64,000 nt of DNA from Hyphomicrobiales bacterium (lineage in GTDB: Bacteria; Pseudomonadota; Alphaproteobacteria; Rhizobiales; Rhizobiaceae): contig UBQW01000016.1 in assembly GCA_900467745.1 (NCBI GenBank), forward strand, positions 248,001-312,000, in the 5' to 3' direction. The notes beneath the pieces are model-generated. The model did not search any database and was not told the origin of the DNA. It was given only the letters and a program-made list of their open reading frames with translations. The stretch's first letter is position 1, and every line of letters starts with the position of its first letter. Shown one piece after another: positions 10,674 to 20,001 of this stretch. Position numbers and translations under genes: made by a program.

Positions 10674-12464
10674 ATGACTCGCAAGAAGTTCGACTTCCGT
10701 GCAGATGCCTATCGCAACGTGCTCGGCTTTGTATTTCGTCAATGGAGGCATCGCCCTGCCCTCGTCGGCAATGTTATCCTGCTGGTCGTTGCCAGCACCC
10801 TCGCCGAAGTCCTGGTTCCGGTCTTTTCCGGCCGGATCGTCGATGCTATCGCCGGCGGTAACGCGGCCGATGGCGCAATCCGCGCCTTCGTTATCGTCGT
10901 GGCGCTCGGCATAACCAGCGTCGTGCTGCGCTGGTTCATCTTCAACGGTATCATTCGACTAACGCTTCGCATCATGGCAGATGTCGCCAATAGCGGCTTC
11001 CACAAGGTCCAGCGCTTCTCCACTGACTGGCATGCCAACAGCTTCGCCGGCTCCACGGTGCGCAAGATTACACGCGGCATGTGGGCGCTCGATGCACTGA
11101 ACGACTTGCTGTTGGTCGCCTTGCTACCATCGGTCGTGATGCTCGCCGGCGCCAGCATCGTGCTCGGCAGTTATTGGCCGGTCATGGGGCTCATTGTCGC
11201 GGCCGGGTCGTTCATCTACATCTCCGTCACCGTCTTGCTTTCAATGGGTTACGTCTCGCCTGCGGCCAAGCTCGCGAATGCCTGGGATACCAAGCTCGGC
11301 GGCGCGCTTGCTGACGCGATCAGTTGCAACTCTGTGGTTAAGGCTTTTGGCGCCGAACACCGCGAGGAAGACCGCCTTAGCCACGTTCTCGCCAAATGGG
11401 ATAGTCGTACGCGGCGGACCTGGCAGCGCGGCACGCTGAACGGCACGATCCAGGGCTTCATGATGGTTTCGATGCAAGCAGGCATCCTCGGCACCGGTCT
11501 CGTCATGTGGCAGAAGGGCCTTGCAACGCCAGGCGATATCACCTTCGTGCTGGCGATGTTCTTCGTCTTGCAAGGGTATCTGCGCTCGGTCGGACAGGAT
11601 ATCCGCAACCTACAGCGTGCCGTCAACGACATGGAGGAGCTGGTAATGCTCGACAAGACGCCGCTTGGTATCGAGGACAGACCGGGCGCTAATGCGATCG
11701 CCATCGGTCGGGGCGAAATCACTTTCGATCGCGTCACCTTCCAATATGGCGCCCATCCAACACCGCTCTATGACGACTTCTCCGTCGCCATCAAGCCGGG
11801 CGAACGCGTTGGTCTGGTCGGTCATTCGGGATCGGGCAAGACGACTTTCGTCAAGCTGATCCAGCGCCTCTATGACGTCAATTCCGGCTCGATCCGGATC
11901 GATGGACAGGACATCGCAAAGGTGACGCAGTCGAGCCTGCGCAGCCAGATAGCCATTGTCCAGCAAGAACCGATCCTGTTCCACCGTACGCTGGCCGAAA
12001 ACATCGCTTATGGCCGGCCGCAGGCATCGAGGCGCGAGATCGAGGATGCGGCCAAACAGGCGAGCGCCCATCACTTCATCATGGGCCTCCCTAAAGCCTA
12101 TGAAACGATGGTGGGCGAGCGCGGCGTGAAGCTGTCGGGCGGTGAGCGTCAGCGTGTCGCGATCGCCCGTGCGTTTCTCGCCGACGCGCCTGTGCTAATA
12201 CTCGACGAAGCAACGTCGAGCCTCGACAGTGAGAGCGAAGTGCAGATCCAGCAGGCGATGGAACGCCTGATGGAAGGCCGTACGACACTGGTGATCGCTC
12301 ACCGCTTGTCGACCGTCAGGGCACTGGACCGCTTGCTGGTCTTCGACAAGGGTAAGATCGTCGAGGAAGGTGACCACCTGGCGCTGGTGCGCCTGACCGA
12401 CGGCATCTACCGCCGGCTGTTCGAGCGGCAAGCACTGGAGCTCACCAAAGGCTTGGTAGCATGA
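10674..12464 (+). CDS. ABC exporter with fused membrane and ATPase domains (MsbA/multidrug type)
   Basis: 596 residues. Six membrane helices span about residues 20-310, followed by a nucleotide-binding domain with Walker A GHSGSGKTTF (about 383-392), Q-loop IVQQEPILFHRTL, signature KLSGGERQRVAIARAF, Walker B PVLILDEATSSLDSES and H-loop VIAHRLSTV. Single-chain half-transporters of this kind homodimerise to export lipids, peptides or drugs. No partner gene is adjacent and the substrate is unknown. The start ATG at 10674 lacks a strong ribosome binding site. Confidence 0.9.
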   Translation: MTRKKFDFRADAYRNVLGFVFRQWRHRPALVGNVILLVVASTLAEVLVPVFSGRIVDAIAGGNAADGAIRAFVIVVALGITSVVLRWFIFNGIIRLTLRIMADVANSGFHKVQRFSTDWHANSFAGSTVRKITRGMWALDALNDLLLVALLPSVVMLAGASIVLGSYWPVMGLIVAAGSFIYISVTVLLSMGYVSPAAKLANAWDTKLGGALADAISCNSVVKAFGAEHREEDRLSHVLAKWDSRTRRTWQRGTLNGTIQGFMMVSMQAGILGTGLVMWQKGLATPGDITFVLAMFFVLQGYLRSVGQDIRNLQRAVNDMEELVMLDKTPLGIEDRPGANAIAIGRGEITFDRVTFQYGAHPTPLYDDFSVAIKPGERVGLVGHSGSGKTTFVKLIQRLYDVNSGSIRIDGQDIAKVTQSSLRSQIAIVQQEPILFHRTLAENIAYGRPQASRREIEDAAKQASAHHFIMGLPKAYETMVGERGVKLSGGERQRVAIARAFLADAPVLILDEATSSLDSESEVQIQQAMERLMEGRTTLVIAHRLSTVRALDRLLVFDKGKIVEEGDHLALVRLTDGIYRRLFERQALELTKGLVA

Positions 12465-12598
12465 ACCTGAGACGTCGGAGCAGAGTCCTCCGGTGTCTCG
12501 CTCATCTTCGCCCATTGGGCTTGCAACCCGCAAACGCGACCAACTGCCATTCAGATGATCGTGAGCCGGTACGCAATGCGACGAAGAGCAAATGATCT

Positions 12599-13222
12599 CT
12601 AGTTATCGAGAACAGCCGCGATCCTTACCAGATCGGCGACCGAGGCGGCGAGCATCTTGCGCATCATATGACCGCGGTGGAGCTTGACGGTCGCCTCGGC
12701 GAGTTGGATCTCGGCGGCGATCTGCTTGTTGAGCTTGCCTGCGACGACCAGCGTCATGATTTCCCGCTCGCGGTGCGTGAGCTTGGAATATCGCAGGCGC
12801 AGAGCGGCTGCCTCGTTTGCCTTATCGCGTCTTGCCTGGTCATCGACCAACGCACGGTTCACCGCTTCCAGCAGGTCTTGCTCGCGCACCGGCTTGGTCA
12901 GCACATCGATGGCTCCTGCTTTCATGGCACGAACGGCCATCGCCACGTCGACATGGGCGCTGATCAACACAACGGATCGCGGATGCCGACTTTTCGCCAA
13001 TGCCTCCTGGAACTCCAGCCCACTTTGACCCGGCAGGCGAATATCAAGAACAATACAGCCTGCTCGATCGGGATCGTCCGCGGCGAGAAACTCGCTCACG
13101 GAACCATGGGTTTCGGCAATCAGTCCCACCGATTGGAACAGTCCCTTCAGGGCATTGCGGACACTTTCATCGTCATCGATAACAATGACTGTTGGCTGTC
13201 CTCTTTTACGATCATCGATCAT
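12599..13222 (-). CDS. FixJ-family two-component response regulator
   Basis: 207 residues starting MIDDRKRGQP at 13222. The receiver domain contains VIDDDESVRNAL, the phospho-acceptor Asp in CIVLDIRLPGQSG and Lys in LTKPVREQDL. The C-terminal LuxR/FixJ helix-turn-helix (about 140-205) reads LTHREREIMTLVVAGKLNKQ. Its ATG overlaps the last 11 bases of the sensor kinase gene, so the two are translationally coupled and almost certainly partners. The likely targets are the divergent hydrolase genes and its own operon. A longer in-frame upstream extension lies inside the kinase gene and was rejected. Confidence 0.9.
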   Translation of the reverse strand: MIDDRKRGQPTVIVIDDDESVRNALKGLFQSVGLIAETHGSVSEFLAADDPDRAGCIVLDIRLPGQSGLEFQEALAKSRHPRSVVLISAHVDVAMAVRAMKAGAIDVLTKPVREQDLLEAVNRALVDDQARRDKANEAAALRLRYSKLTHREREIMTLVVAGKLNKQIAAEIQLAEATVKLHRGHMMRKMLAASVADLVRIAAVLDN

Positions 13223-15122
13223 AATCGGGCCTGACCTCCACCGTTGGCAAGATGAACCTGAACTCGGTGCCAACGTCGCGGTCTGGGGCCGAAACCCAGA
13301 TACGCCCTCCGTGGCCCTCAACGATCGAACGGCATATCGACAGCCCCATCCCGATGCCGTCGGTTTTTGTGCTGTAGAATGCTTCGAACAGGCGATCGAC
13401 CTCTTCCAAAGCGACCCCCCGTCCGGTGTCCGACACGCTCACTGTGACAAGACAAGCCTCATCGAGCGCACAACGGATGTCGATCCGTCTTTCTTGTGAA
13501 GACGCTGTCATTGCTTCGGCGCTGTTCATGACCAGATTTAACACGACCTGCTGTAGCTGCGTTCGGTCCCCAAGGACTGCGACCGGGAGCTCAGGCATAT
13601 CCAGATTGACCTCGATCGCTCGTTTGAAAAGCTCTCCCCGCAGGAGATCGAGAACGTCGCGCACCGCAGAGGTCAGTTCGGTCCGCTCGATCTTTGCGGG
13701 GAGTTTTTGGGCCATTGCCTTGATACTGGCGACGATGTCTCCAGCGCGATGGCCATCTTTAACAATTCTCTCCGCTGCCAATCGGGCCTGCTCCAGATCG
13801 GTGTTGCCGGGCTGCAGCCAGCGCAGGCAGGTACCGGCGTTCGTAACGATCGCCATTAGTGGCTGGTTGACCTCATGGGCAATCGACACTGCAAGTTCAC
13901 CCGTGGCCGTAAGCCGCGTAACATGGGCCAGGTCGCTTTGGCTCTGGCGCAACGATTCCTCCGCCCTCTTGCGATCCTCGATATCAACCACGACGCCATA
14001 CCATCTGATAACGTTTCCATCGGCATCCAAAAGCGGGTTTTGCCGCAGATTGAACCATCGGTACTCGCCGTCGGCCCGTCGGATCCGCGCATCAACGGGG
14101 CAACCGCGTTTCGATCGGAGGATCTCTTCCCAGGACGTCCGCATCAGCTCGACGTCGTCAGGATGGAACATTCGATAAAAGCCAAACCCGACGATCTCTT
14201 CGAAGGGCAACCCCACGAAATCGATGAGGTTCTGGTTCCAATATTCCAAGGCGCCATCGGGCGTGCAAGACCAGGCCATCGCTGGTATCGTATTAACAAT
14301 GAGATTAAGCTTGCGCTCGCTTTCCCGCAGAGCCGCCTCGCCCTCTCGCAGTGCGTCTTCGGCGGTTTGGAGTTTGTCGATGTCGATGTTGACGCCGAAC
14401 CAGCGCTCAGTTCCATTGGCGTCGATCAGCTTGCGACCCGAAAAGTAAAACCACCGGTATTTTCCGTCCGCCCCGCGAATACGCCCCTTGAGGACCGTGT
14501 GGTCAGAGTGAGCGAGATCTCGTTTCCAGATGTCGACCATGCCTGGAACATCGTCGGGGTGGTAGAGATCGAGAAAGCCCCAGCCGAGGACCTTCTCCGC
14601 CGGAAGACCGGCATAGTCCAACCAACTCTGATTGACGAAGTCGGCACTACCGTCAGGGCGCGCTGACCAGACGAGTACTGGCAGCGAGTTGATGATCCGG
14701 CTGAGATTTTCCTCGCTTGCGGCAAGTGCTGTCTTTGTCGTTTGCAGGGCATCTTCGGCCTGCTTGCGGTCCTCGATATCCAGAACCACGCCATACCACC
14801 TCTCGACATCGCCTTCGGCATCGAGACGGGGCTTTTGTCGAAGCGTGCACCAGCGATATTCGCCATCCTTGCGTCGGATCCTGCCGTCAACTTCTCGCGC
14901 GCGGCGAGACGCCATGATGGCATGCCATTCCGAAGCAAGACGCGCGGTGTCGTCGGGATGGAAGATCTGATAAAAGCCGACACCCGATATTGCCTCGAGC
15001 GGCGCACCGATAAATTCCAGGAAGTGCTGGTTGGCGAAATCCAGCATCCCGTCCGACGTCGCGGACCAAACCATCGCGGGTATCAGATCGATAATGGGTT
15101 CGGCTTGCGATTTTCTATCCAC
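13212..15122 (-). CDS. PAS-domain sensor histidine kinase (FixL-like output module)
   Basis: About 636 residues from a GTG at 15122, preceded by GGAG six bases upstream; an ATG at 15239 in frame would add 39 residues. Three successive PAS/PAC units are seen, each with PAMVWS/PVLVWSA/PAMAWSC-type openings and the PAC motif DGEYRW or DGKYRW. A HisKA domain follows (VSIAHEVNQPLMAIVTNAG, phospho-His) and then HATPase with LVMNSAEAM, SDTGRGV and GIGMGLSICRSIVEGHGG. No membrane helix is evident, so it probably senses a cytoplasmic cue; no heme-binding residue could be assigned. It phosphorylates the overlapping FixJ-like regulator. Confidence 0.88.
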   Translation of the reverse strand: MDRKSQAEPIIDLIPAMVWSATSDGMLDFANQHFLEFIGAPLEAISGVGFYQIFHPDDTARLASEWHAIMASRRAREVDGRIRRKDGEYRWCTLRQKPRLDAEGDVERWYGVVLDIEDRKQAEDALQTTKTALAASEENLSRIINSLPVLVWSARPDGSADFVNQSWLDYAGLPAEKVLGWGFLDLYHPDDVPGMVDIWKRDLAHSDHTVLKGRIRGADGKYRWFYFSGRKLIDANGTERWFGVNIDIDKLQTAEDALREGEAALRESERKLNLIVNTIPAMAWSCTPDGALEYWNQNLIDFVGLPFEEIVGFGFYRMFHPDDVELMRTSWEEILRSKRGCPVDARIRRADGEYRWFNLRQNPLLDADGNVIRWYGVVVDIEDRKRAEESLRQSQSDLAHVTRLTATGELAVSIAHEVNQPLMAIVTNAGTCLRWLQPGNTDLEQARLAAERIVKDGHRAGDIVASIKAMAQKLPAKIERTELTSAVRDVLDLLRGELFKRAIEVNLDMPELPVAVLGDRTQLQQVVLNLVMNSAEAMTASSQERRIDIRCALDEACLVTVSVSDTGRGVALEEVDRLFEAFYSTKTDGIGMGLSICRSIVEGHGGRIWVSAPDRDVGTEFRFILPTVEVRPDYDR

Positions 15123-15178
15123 AACATGCTCCGCGCAGATTTTTCGACACCAAACTGCCAATGCCTCAATTGAAATTC

Positions 15179-15204
15179 TTACGGGTTTTCTGTGAGTTAC
15201 GTAA
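15179..15204 (-). promoter_or_regulatory. Candidate FixJ-type binding site upstream of the kinase gene
   Basis: The palindrome TTACGTAA (15197-15204) is followed toward the kinase by CCGTAAG, giving two TTACG half sites 18 bases apart. Sites of the TTACGTA type with a second half are known for FixJ-family regulators. It lies about 60-80 bases upstream of the chosen GTG start, consistent with autoregulation, and 300 bases from the divergent hydrolase gene. If the kinase started at 15239 the site would be coding. Confidence 0.35.
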
Positions 15205-15502
15205 GAACTAATCGATATACCAAGGTCTATAGCGACCATGCCATGGTCTAGTTGCATCGGACGTAGATCGCAATTGAGAGTGATCCCGATCCCGCATAAT
15301 CGTTGGGTATTGGAGCTTTTTCGAAGCCCGATTGACTGAGGACTGTATCGTTCGAGCCGCACCGAATCCGCATCAAACGTTAGGCGTCCGCGGTTGCGAA
15401 CGCCGTGGGTGCGTTTGTCGCAATGGCGGCAGTCCCACTAGCATGAGCAAGCGGTCCGTTTGAATGAAACTTTCGTTCCATCTTTATTACTGGGAGACTA
15501 TC

Positions 15503-16480
15503 ATGCGTAGCTTGGTTTTATGTCTGATGCTAGCGACTGCCACAATGACGACCGCGGCAGCAGCAGCAGATGCCGTTCCCGCAACAATTTCGGCCGACGT
15601 TCGCAAGGCCCCGTTTCCGGTCCATTACAGAACCGCGACTATCGAAGGTATCGACATTTTCTACCGCGAGGCCGGCCCCGCCGACGCTCCCGTCGTGCTG
15701 CTTCTGCACGGCTTTCCAACGTCTTCACACATGTTCCGCAACTTGATACCACTTCTTGCAGATCGCTACCATGTCATCGCGCCGGACTATCCCGGTTACG
15801 GCCAAAGCGCTGCTCCCGATCATGACAAATTCGCATACACGTTTGCCGGTGCCGCCAACGTCGTCGACAAGCTGATGGATCATTTGGCGGTCAAAAGCTA
15901 CGCGATGTATGTCATGGATTATGGTGCGCCGGTTGGTTACCGCCTGGCGCTGAAACACCCGGAACGCGTCAGCGGACTAATCATCCAGAACGGCAACGCC
16001 TATGACGAAGGGTTGAAGGCATTTTGGGATCCGATCAAGACCTACTGGTCCGATGGTTCGTCCAAGAGCCGCGAGGCACTCAATGGCCTCGTCACGCTGG
16101 AAACGACGAAGTTCCAATACACCGACGGCATGGAAGACGTTTCGCGCATAAGTCCTGACAATTGGGTTCACGATCAAGCGTTGCTGGATCGGCCGGGCAA
16201 CCGCGACATTCAGCTCGATATGCTGTACGACTACCGCACGAACCTGCCGCTTTATCCCGACTTTCAGAACTTCTTCCGCGAGCGTAGGCCACCCACGCTG
16301 ATCATCTGGGGCAAGAACGATTACATCTTCCCCGAGGCGGGCGCTCATCCCTATCTCAGGGACCTTCCAGACGCCGAGGTTCATATCCTGAATTCGGGCC
16401 ATTTCCTACTGGAGGAGAAGCTGGACGTCGCGGCTCCGCTTATCAACGACTTCCTGGATCGCAATATTGCAAGCAAGTGA
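15503..16480 (+). CDS. Exported alpha/beta hydrolase (haloalkane dehalogenase/epoxide hydrolase-like)
   Basis: About 325 residues from the ATG at 15503 (GGGAGA upstream). A signal peptide ([24 protein letters not shown]) suggests export. The core has [14 protein letters not shown] (oxyanion hole), PDYPGYGQS, a nucleophile elbow [10 protein letters not shown] with Asp in place of Ser, an acidic residue in [10 protein letters not shown], and the catalytic His in NSGHFLLEE. An Asp nucleophile is typical of dehalogenases and epoxide hydrolases. It is clearly paralogous to the hydrolase at 17688. It is the first gene divergent from the two-component pair. Confidence 0.85.
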   Translation: MRSLVLCLMLATATMTTAAAAADAVPATISADVRKAPFPVHYRTATIEGIDIFYREAGPADAPVVLLLHGFPTSSHMFRNLIPLLADRYHVIAPDYPGYGQSAAPDHDKFAYTFAGAANVVDKLMDHLAVKSYAMYVMDYGAPVGYRLALKHPERVSGLIIQNGNAYDEGLKAFWDPIKTYWSDGSSKSREALNGLVTLETTKFQYTDGMEDVSRISPDNWVHDQALLDRPGNRDIQLDMLYDYRTNLPLYPDFQNFFRERRPPTLIIWGKNDYIFPEAGAHPYLRDLPDAEVHILNSGHFLLEEKLDVAAPLINDFLDRNIASK

Positions 16481-16578
16481 GCGATGAGATGCTGGTTAAG
16501 GGTGCGGCCAAGGCTCTGGTGAGCTAAGGTGGCACTGTCGCTACAGCTAAGTGGGTAACCGAAATACGGAGATCATCT

Positions 16579-17202
16579 ATGCCGTATCATTTCCTGGACG
16601 TTGCCATCACTGCGAATGTGCGGCAGGCGCAGGCCGAAATGGGGGCGGATCAAATCTGGCTGGGCGATCACCACCGCCAATCCGACAGTTTCACCGAAAA
16701 TGAGCTCGCCTTCATCGCGTCACGCGACAGCTTCTACATGGCCTCCGTCTCGGAAACGGGGTGGCCTTACGTGCAGCATCGCGGTGGCCCAGCGGGCTTC
16801 CTCAAGGTGATCGACAGCAAGACGCTGGCATTCGCGGACTACAGGGGCAACCGCCAATATATCAGCACCGGAAACTTCACGGCGAACGACCGAGCCTGCC
16901 TCTTCCTGGTCGATTACCCACGGCGAGCACGTCTTAAGATTTACATGCATGTCGAGAAACTGACACTCGACGTCAATACCGCGCTGACCAGCCTCGTTAC
17001 CGACGCCGGATACCGAGCCAAGGCGGAACGGATTTTCAAGCTCCGGCTGGAGGCCTTCGATTGGAACTGTCCTCAACATATAACCCCTCGATACACCGAG
17101 CGTGAGATCGAGCACGCCGTCACACCGCTGCGTGAGCGCCTGGCCCAACTGGAAGCCGAGAATCTGGCGTTGCGAACTCGCCTCGAAGCGATGGGAGAAT
17201 AG
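16579..17202 (+). CDS. Pyridoxamine 5'-phosphate oxidase-like flavin-binding protein
   Basis: 207 residues. The central split-barrel fold shows [37 protein letters not shown] and [14 protein letters not shown], the pattern of PNPOx-like FMN proteins in which the [10 protein letters not shown] loop contacts flavin. The last 35 residues ([20 protein letters not shown] onward) form a predicted coiled coil. Members are often linked to stress or xenobiotic reduction. It lies between the two hydrolases, 98 bases after the first. Precise reaction unknown. Confidence 0.8.
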   Translation: MPYHFLDVAITANVRQAQAEMGADQIWLGDHHRQSDSFTENELAFIASRDSFYMASVSETGWPYVQHRGGPAGFLKVIDSKTLAFADYRGNRQYISTGNFTANDRACLFLVDYPRRARLKIYMHVEKLTLDVNTALTSLVTDAGYRAKAERIFKLRLEAFDWNCPQHITPRYTEREIEHAVTPLRERLAQLEAENLALRTRLEAMGE

Positions 17203-17204
17203 AC

Positions 17205-17675
17205 CTGGAAACCACAAGACCGCCCCTTCCCCCTTTTTCGCTGGCATCGGCAACGGAAAAAGTCCGGTTAGCCGAGAATGGCTGGAACAGTCGCATCCCA
17301 GAGAAGGTGGCACTCGCCTACACTCCCGATAGTGAATGGCGCAATCGGTCAGAGTTCGTGAACGGGCGCGAGGCTATCGTCGGTTTTCTCACGCGGAAAT
17401 GGCAGCGCGAGCTTGAGTATCGCCTCATTAAGGAGCTTTGGGCCTTCACCGAAAATCGTATCGCGGTTCGCTTCGCTTACGAATGGCACGACGACAGCGG
17501 CAACTGGTTCCGCTCGTACGGGAACGAGAACTGGGAATTCGAGGCCAACGGCTTGATGCAAAAGCGTTTCGCTTCCATCAACGACGTTCCGATACGCCAA
17601 CAGGACCGCCAGTTTCACTGGCCGCAGGGCCCTCGTCCGGACGACCATCCCGGTCTCAGCGATTTTGGTTTCTAG
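17205..17675 (+). CDS. DUF1348 (NTF2-like) protein, probable CTG start
   Basis: The conserved part ([17 protein letters not shown] ... [20 protein letters not shown] ... [18 protein letters not shown]) matches the DUF1348 family as I remember it. A GTG at 17307 would give only 122 residues. Reading the same frame upstream recovers the family N-terminus ([20 protein letters not shown]) with no stop back to a CTG at 17205, where the text [10 protein letters not shown] begins; GGGAGA lies at the right distance. No ATG, GTG or TTG occurs between. The complete protein is then 156 residues, the normal size. The role of this family is unknown; the NTF2-like fold suggests a small-molecule pocket. It overlaps the end of the PNPOx-like gene region by only 2 spacer bases. 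Confidence 0.75.
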   Translation: METTRPPLPPFSLASATEKVRLAENGWNSRIPEKVALAYTPDSEWRNRSEFVNGREAIVGFLTRKWQRELEYRLIKELWAFTENRIAVRFAYEWHDDSGNWFRSYGNENWEFEANGLMQKRFASINDVPIRQQDRQFHWPQGPRPDDHPGLSDFGF

Positions 17676-17687
17676 GGCGGACTGGAG

Positions 17688-18539
17688 ATGAACCATCCGA
17701 CCTATCACCGTGTTGACGTCGATGACATCAGCGTCTTCTATCGAAGGGCGGGAGACCCGACGAAGCCGACCCTGCTGCTGCTTCACGGCTTCCCGTCTTC
17801 GAGCCACATGTTCCGCGATCTGATCCCTATGCTTGCCGACCGGTTTCATTTGATCGCGCCCGACATACCCGGCTTTGGGCAATCCGATTCACCGTCTCGA
17901 GCTAAGTTCTCCTATACATTCGACAATCTTGCCAAAGTCATCGCAAGGTTCATCGAGATCCTGGGCATTGAACGGTTCGCTCTTTACGCCTTTGACATTG
18001 GCGCACCGATCGGGTTCCGGATCGCAATGGGGCACCCAGAGCGTGTGACGGCGATCATTTCTCAGAATGGCAACGCTTATGAAGACGCTTTGCGAGAAGT
18101 CTGGGAGCCGATCAGACGTTACTGGGTCGACCCGACGAAGCCCAACCGAGAAGCGTTACGCGAGATCATGAAACCGGCGGGCATTCGCTGGCAATACGAA
18201 CACGGCGTCTCGCGTTTGCCGCTCATTTCACCGGACGGCTATTCGCTGGACGCATTCTACATGGCGCGCCCTGATGCCGAGGAAATCCAGCTCGACATTG
18301 CGCTCGATTACGCGAGCAACGTGGCCATGTACCCTGCCTTCCAGGCCTATTTTCGCGAACATCAGCCACGGCTCCTGGCGATCTGGGGTGACAAGGATCC
18401 ATTCTTTCTGGCGGTAGGTGCCGAGGCGTTCCGGCGTGATCTGCCAAATGCCGAGGTTCGACTAATCGATGCTGGCCACTTCGCAGTGGAGACGCATACC
18501 TCAGAAATCGCCAATTCGATTGTTGCCTTCCTGAGGTAA
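17688..18539 (+). CDS. Cytoplasmic alpha/beta hydrolase (haloalkane dehalogenase/epoxide hydrolase-like)
   Basis: 283 residues and no signal peptide. The motifs mirror the first hydrolase: LLLHGFPSSSHMFRD, PDIPGFGQSDSP, nucleophile elbow AFDIGAPIGFR (Asp), WGDKDPFF and DAGHFAVET. The two proteins align along their length, including ISQNGNAYEDAL versus [12 protein letters not shown], so this operon contains an old gene duplication, one copy exported and one cytoplasmic. It begins 12 bases after the DUF1348 stop with a good GGACTGGAG-type ribosome binding site. Confidence 0.87.
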   Translation: MNHPTYHRVDVDDISVFYRRAGDPTKPTLLLLHGFPSSSHMFRDLIPMLADRFHLIAPDIPGFGQSDSPSRAKFSYTFDNLAKVIARFIEILGIERFALYAFDIGAPIGFRIAMGHPERVTAIISQNGNAYEDALREVWEPIRRYWVDPTKPNREALREIMKPAGIRWQYEHGVSRLPLISPDGYSLDAFYMARPDAEEIQLDIALDYASNVAMYPAFQAYFREHQPRLLAIWGDKDPFFLAVGAEAFRRDLPNAEVRLIDAGHFAVETHTSEIANSIVAFLR

Positions 18540-18624
18540 AGGGACCGTGTGACGCCCCGTCTTTGCCGCGCGAGCCCGGCGCCGCTCGTTTGTTGCCGTT
18601 TGATCGTTTGCCCAAGGAATTGCC

Positions 18625-18768
18625 ATGACTTCTCAGGTTCAATTCGACCGCGAGCGGACCGGTAAGGCGCTCACGTCTCACTCATTTTGCCAGGTCACAG
18701 CAATTGCGGTGGAGGGTTCAATCCGGCAACATAGCGCGTCGACGGCACAAGAGGAGCTCATTTCATGA
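18625..18768 (+). CDS. Possible small protein translationally coupled to the GFA-family gene
   Basis: A 47-codon frame, MTSQVQFDRERTGKALTS onward, starts with a well-spaced AAGGA site and ends in an ATGA overlap with the next gene. I do not recognise the protein. The coupled stop-start and ribosome binding site argue for translation, perhaps as a leader or small partner; it could also be a decayed gene start. Evidence is structural only. Confidence 0.35.
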   Translation: MTSQVQFDRERTGKALTSHSFCQVTAIAVEGSIRQHSASTAQEELIS

Positions 18769-19166
18769 TGATCGGCTCATGTCATTGCGGAGAGGCGCAA
18801 TGGAGGCTGGAGGGTGATCCGGGATCCATAACATCATGCAATTGCACAATGTGTCGCCGGTACGGCACGCTTTGGGCCTATGACTACGAAGATTACCGAG
18901 TTGCAGTCACCGGACCGACAGCTTCCTACACGCGCTCGGGAAGGGACAAGTCGCCGCTTGAGATCCTGTTCTGCCCTACCTGCGCCTGCGTACTCGCTTG
19001 GCGTGGCCTGGTGCTGGAGCCGGATGGGCGACGGCGGATGGCGGTCAATGTCAGGCTCGCGGCACCCGAGGCGGTAGCAGACCTAGCGATCGATCATTTC
19101 GACGGATTGGTGACGTTTACCGATCTGCCATCGAAGGGGCGATGCGTGCGCGATCTCTGGTTCTAA
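18765..19166 (+). CDS. GFA-family zinc protein (glutathione-dependent formaldehyde-activating-like)
   Basis: 133 residues with the cysteine pattern of the GFA/CENP-V fold: GSCHCGEAQW near the N-terminus, SCNCTMCRRYG at about residues 25-35 and FCPTCACVLAW at about 66-76, binding two zinc ions. True Gfa conjugates formaldehyde to glutathione; most family members have unknown substrates. It stands 225 bases downstream of the hydrolase operon and may be coupled to the small frame before it. Confidence 0.82.
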   Translation: MMIGSCHCGEAQWRLEGDPGSITSCNCTMCRRYGTLWAYDYEDYRVAVTGPTASYTRSGRDKSPLEILFCPTCACVLAWRGLVLEPDGRRRMAVNVRLAAPEAVADLAIDHFDGLVTFTDLPSKGRCVRDLWF

Positions 19167-19322
19167 AGTGTTTGGCCATCTGACGGAAAATGAGATTGTC
19201 AGCATGGAAGCCCCCCAAACGGATCGTATTTCAGCCGACGAACTCGTTCCAGTGCCACTGACATGGCTTGCGGTCCGGCCGATCCGCAACAAGACAGGCC
19301 TCGATATGAAAGGGATTGCGCC

Positions 19323-19830
19323 TTGGCAGACAATCACTCCTTCCGCAGACCGACACCTAGCGACGCGGCCAGATGCTTCGAGATTGAGGCATCAGCCTAC
19401 GAAGGCGACGAGGCGGCCACCCTCGAAAAGATCGAAAATCGGATCACTCAGTTCCCGGAGGGCTTCCTGATACTCGAGGCAGAGGGAAGCTCGTAGGATT
19501 TATCAACAGCGCCTGCGCATACGAGGTCGTCATGTCCGATGAGGCGTTTAAGGAACTCGTCGGGCACGATCCGGCTGCACCCAACGCTGTCATCATGTCG
19601 GTCGTGGTCGCCCCTGCTGAACAGGGAAAGGGCTATTCGAAGCTTCTGATGCAACGATTCATTGACGAGATGAGAGCGGCACGAAAAGAGACGATCCATC
19701 TCATGTGCAAGGATCGGCACGTGCCCCTCTACGAGAAGATGGGTTACAGATATGTCCGGCCGTCAGAATCGGACCACGGCGGCATCGCCTGGCACGAGAT
19801 GGTAATGGACCTCACTCAGCTGGATCTCCG
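19323..19830 (+). pseudogene. GNAT-family N-acetyltransferase, frameshifted
   Basis: The reading frame starts at a TTG (19323) with AAAGGGA upstream: LADNHSFRRPTPSDAARCFE. It breaks at 19486-19489, where GGGAAGCTC appears to have lost one A; adding it back restores LEAEGKLVGFINSACAYEVV and joins the rest, MSDEAFKELVGHDP, the acetyl-CoA loop VVAPAEQGKGYSKLLM and LYEKMGYRYVRPSE. The family part ends at about WHEMVMDL, after which the frame reads on to 20017 without family features. Product when intact: serotonin/arylalkylamine-like acetyltransferase. It is either a recent pseudogene or a sequencing error. Confidence 0.75.
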
Positions 19831-20001
19831 GCTGGGCCGACGATGCCGGAGGTGTCGCATCCCCCTCGACCGGCACGACAGCCCAGCTTATCGAGGAATT
19901 GAACCGCCGACTTCGGCAGATCGTCGGAAAGCCCGTAGATGTCGCAGCGCCGGGTCCGGGAATTGGCACTGTCAGTCGACCCTAATCAGCAGGCTATGTC
20001 T

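Noticed and set aside
13223..13321. 33-codon extension of the response regulator
   Set aside because: Lies entirely in the kinase coding region; the receiver domain begins right after the ATG at 13222.
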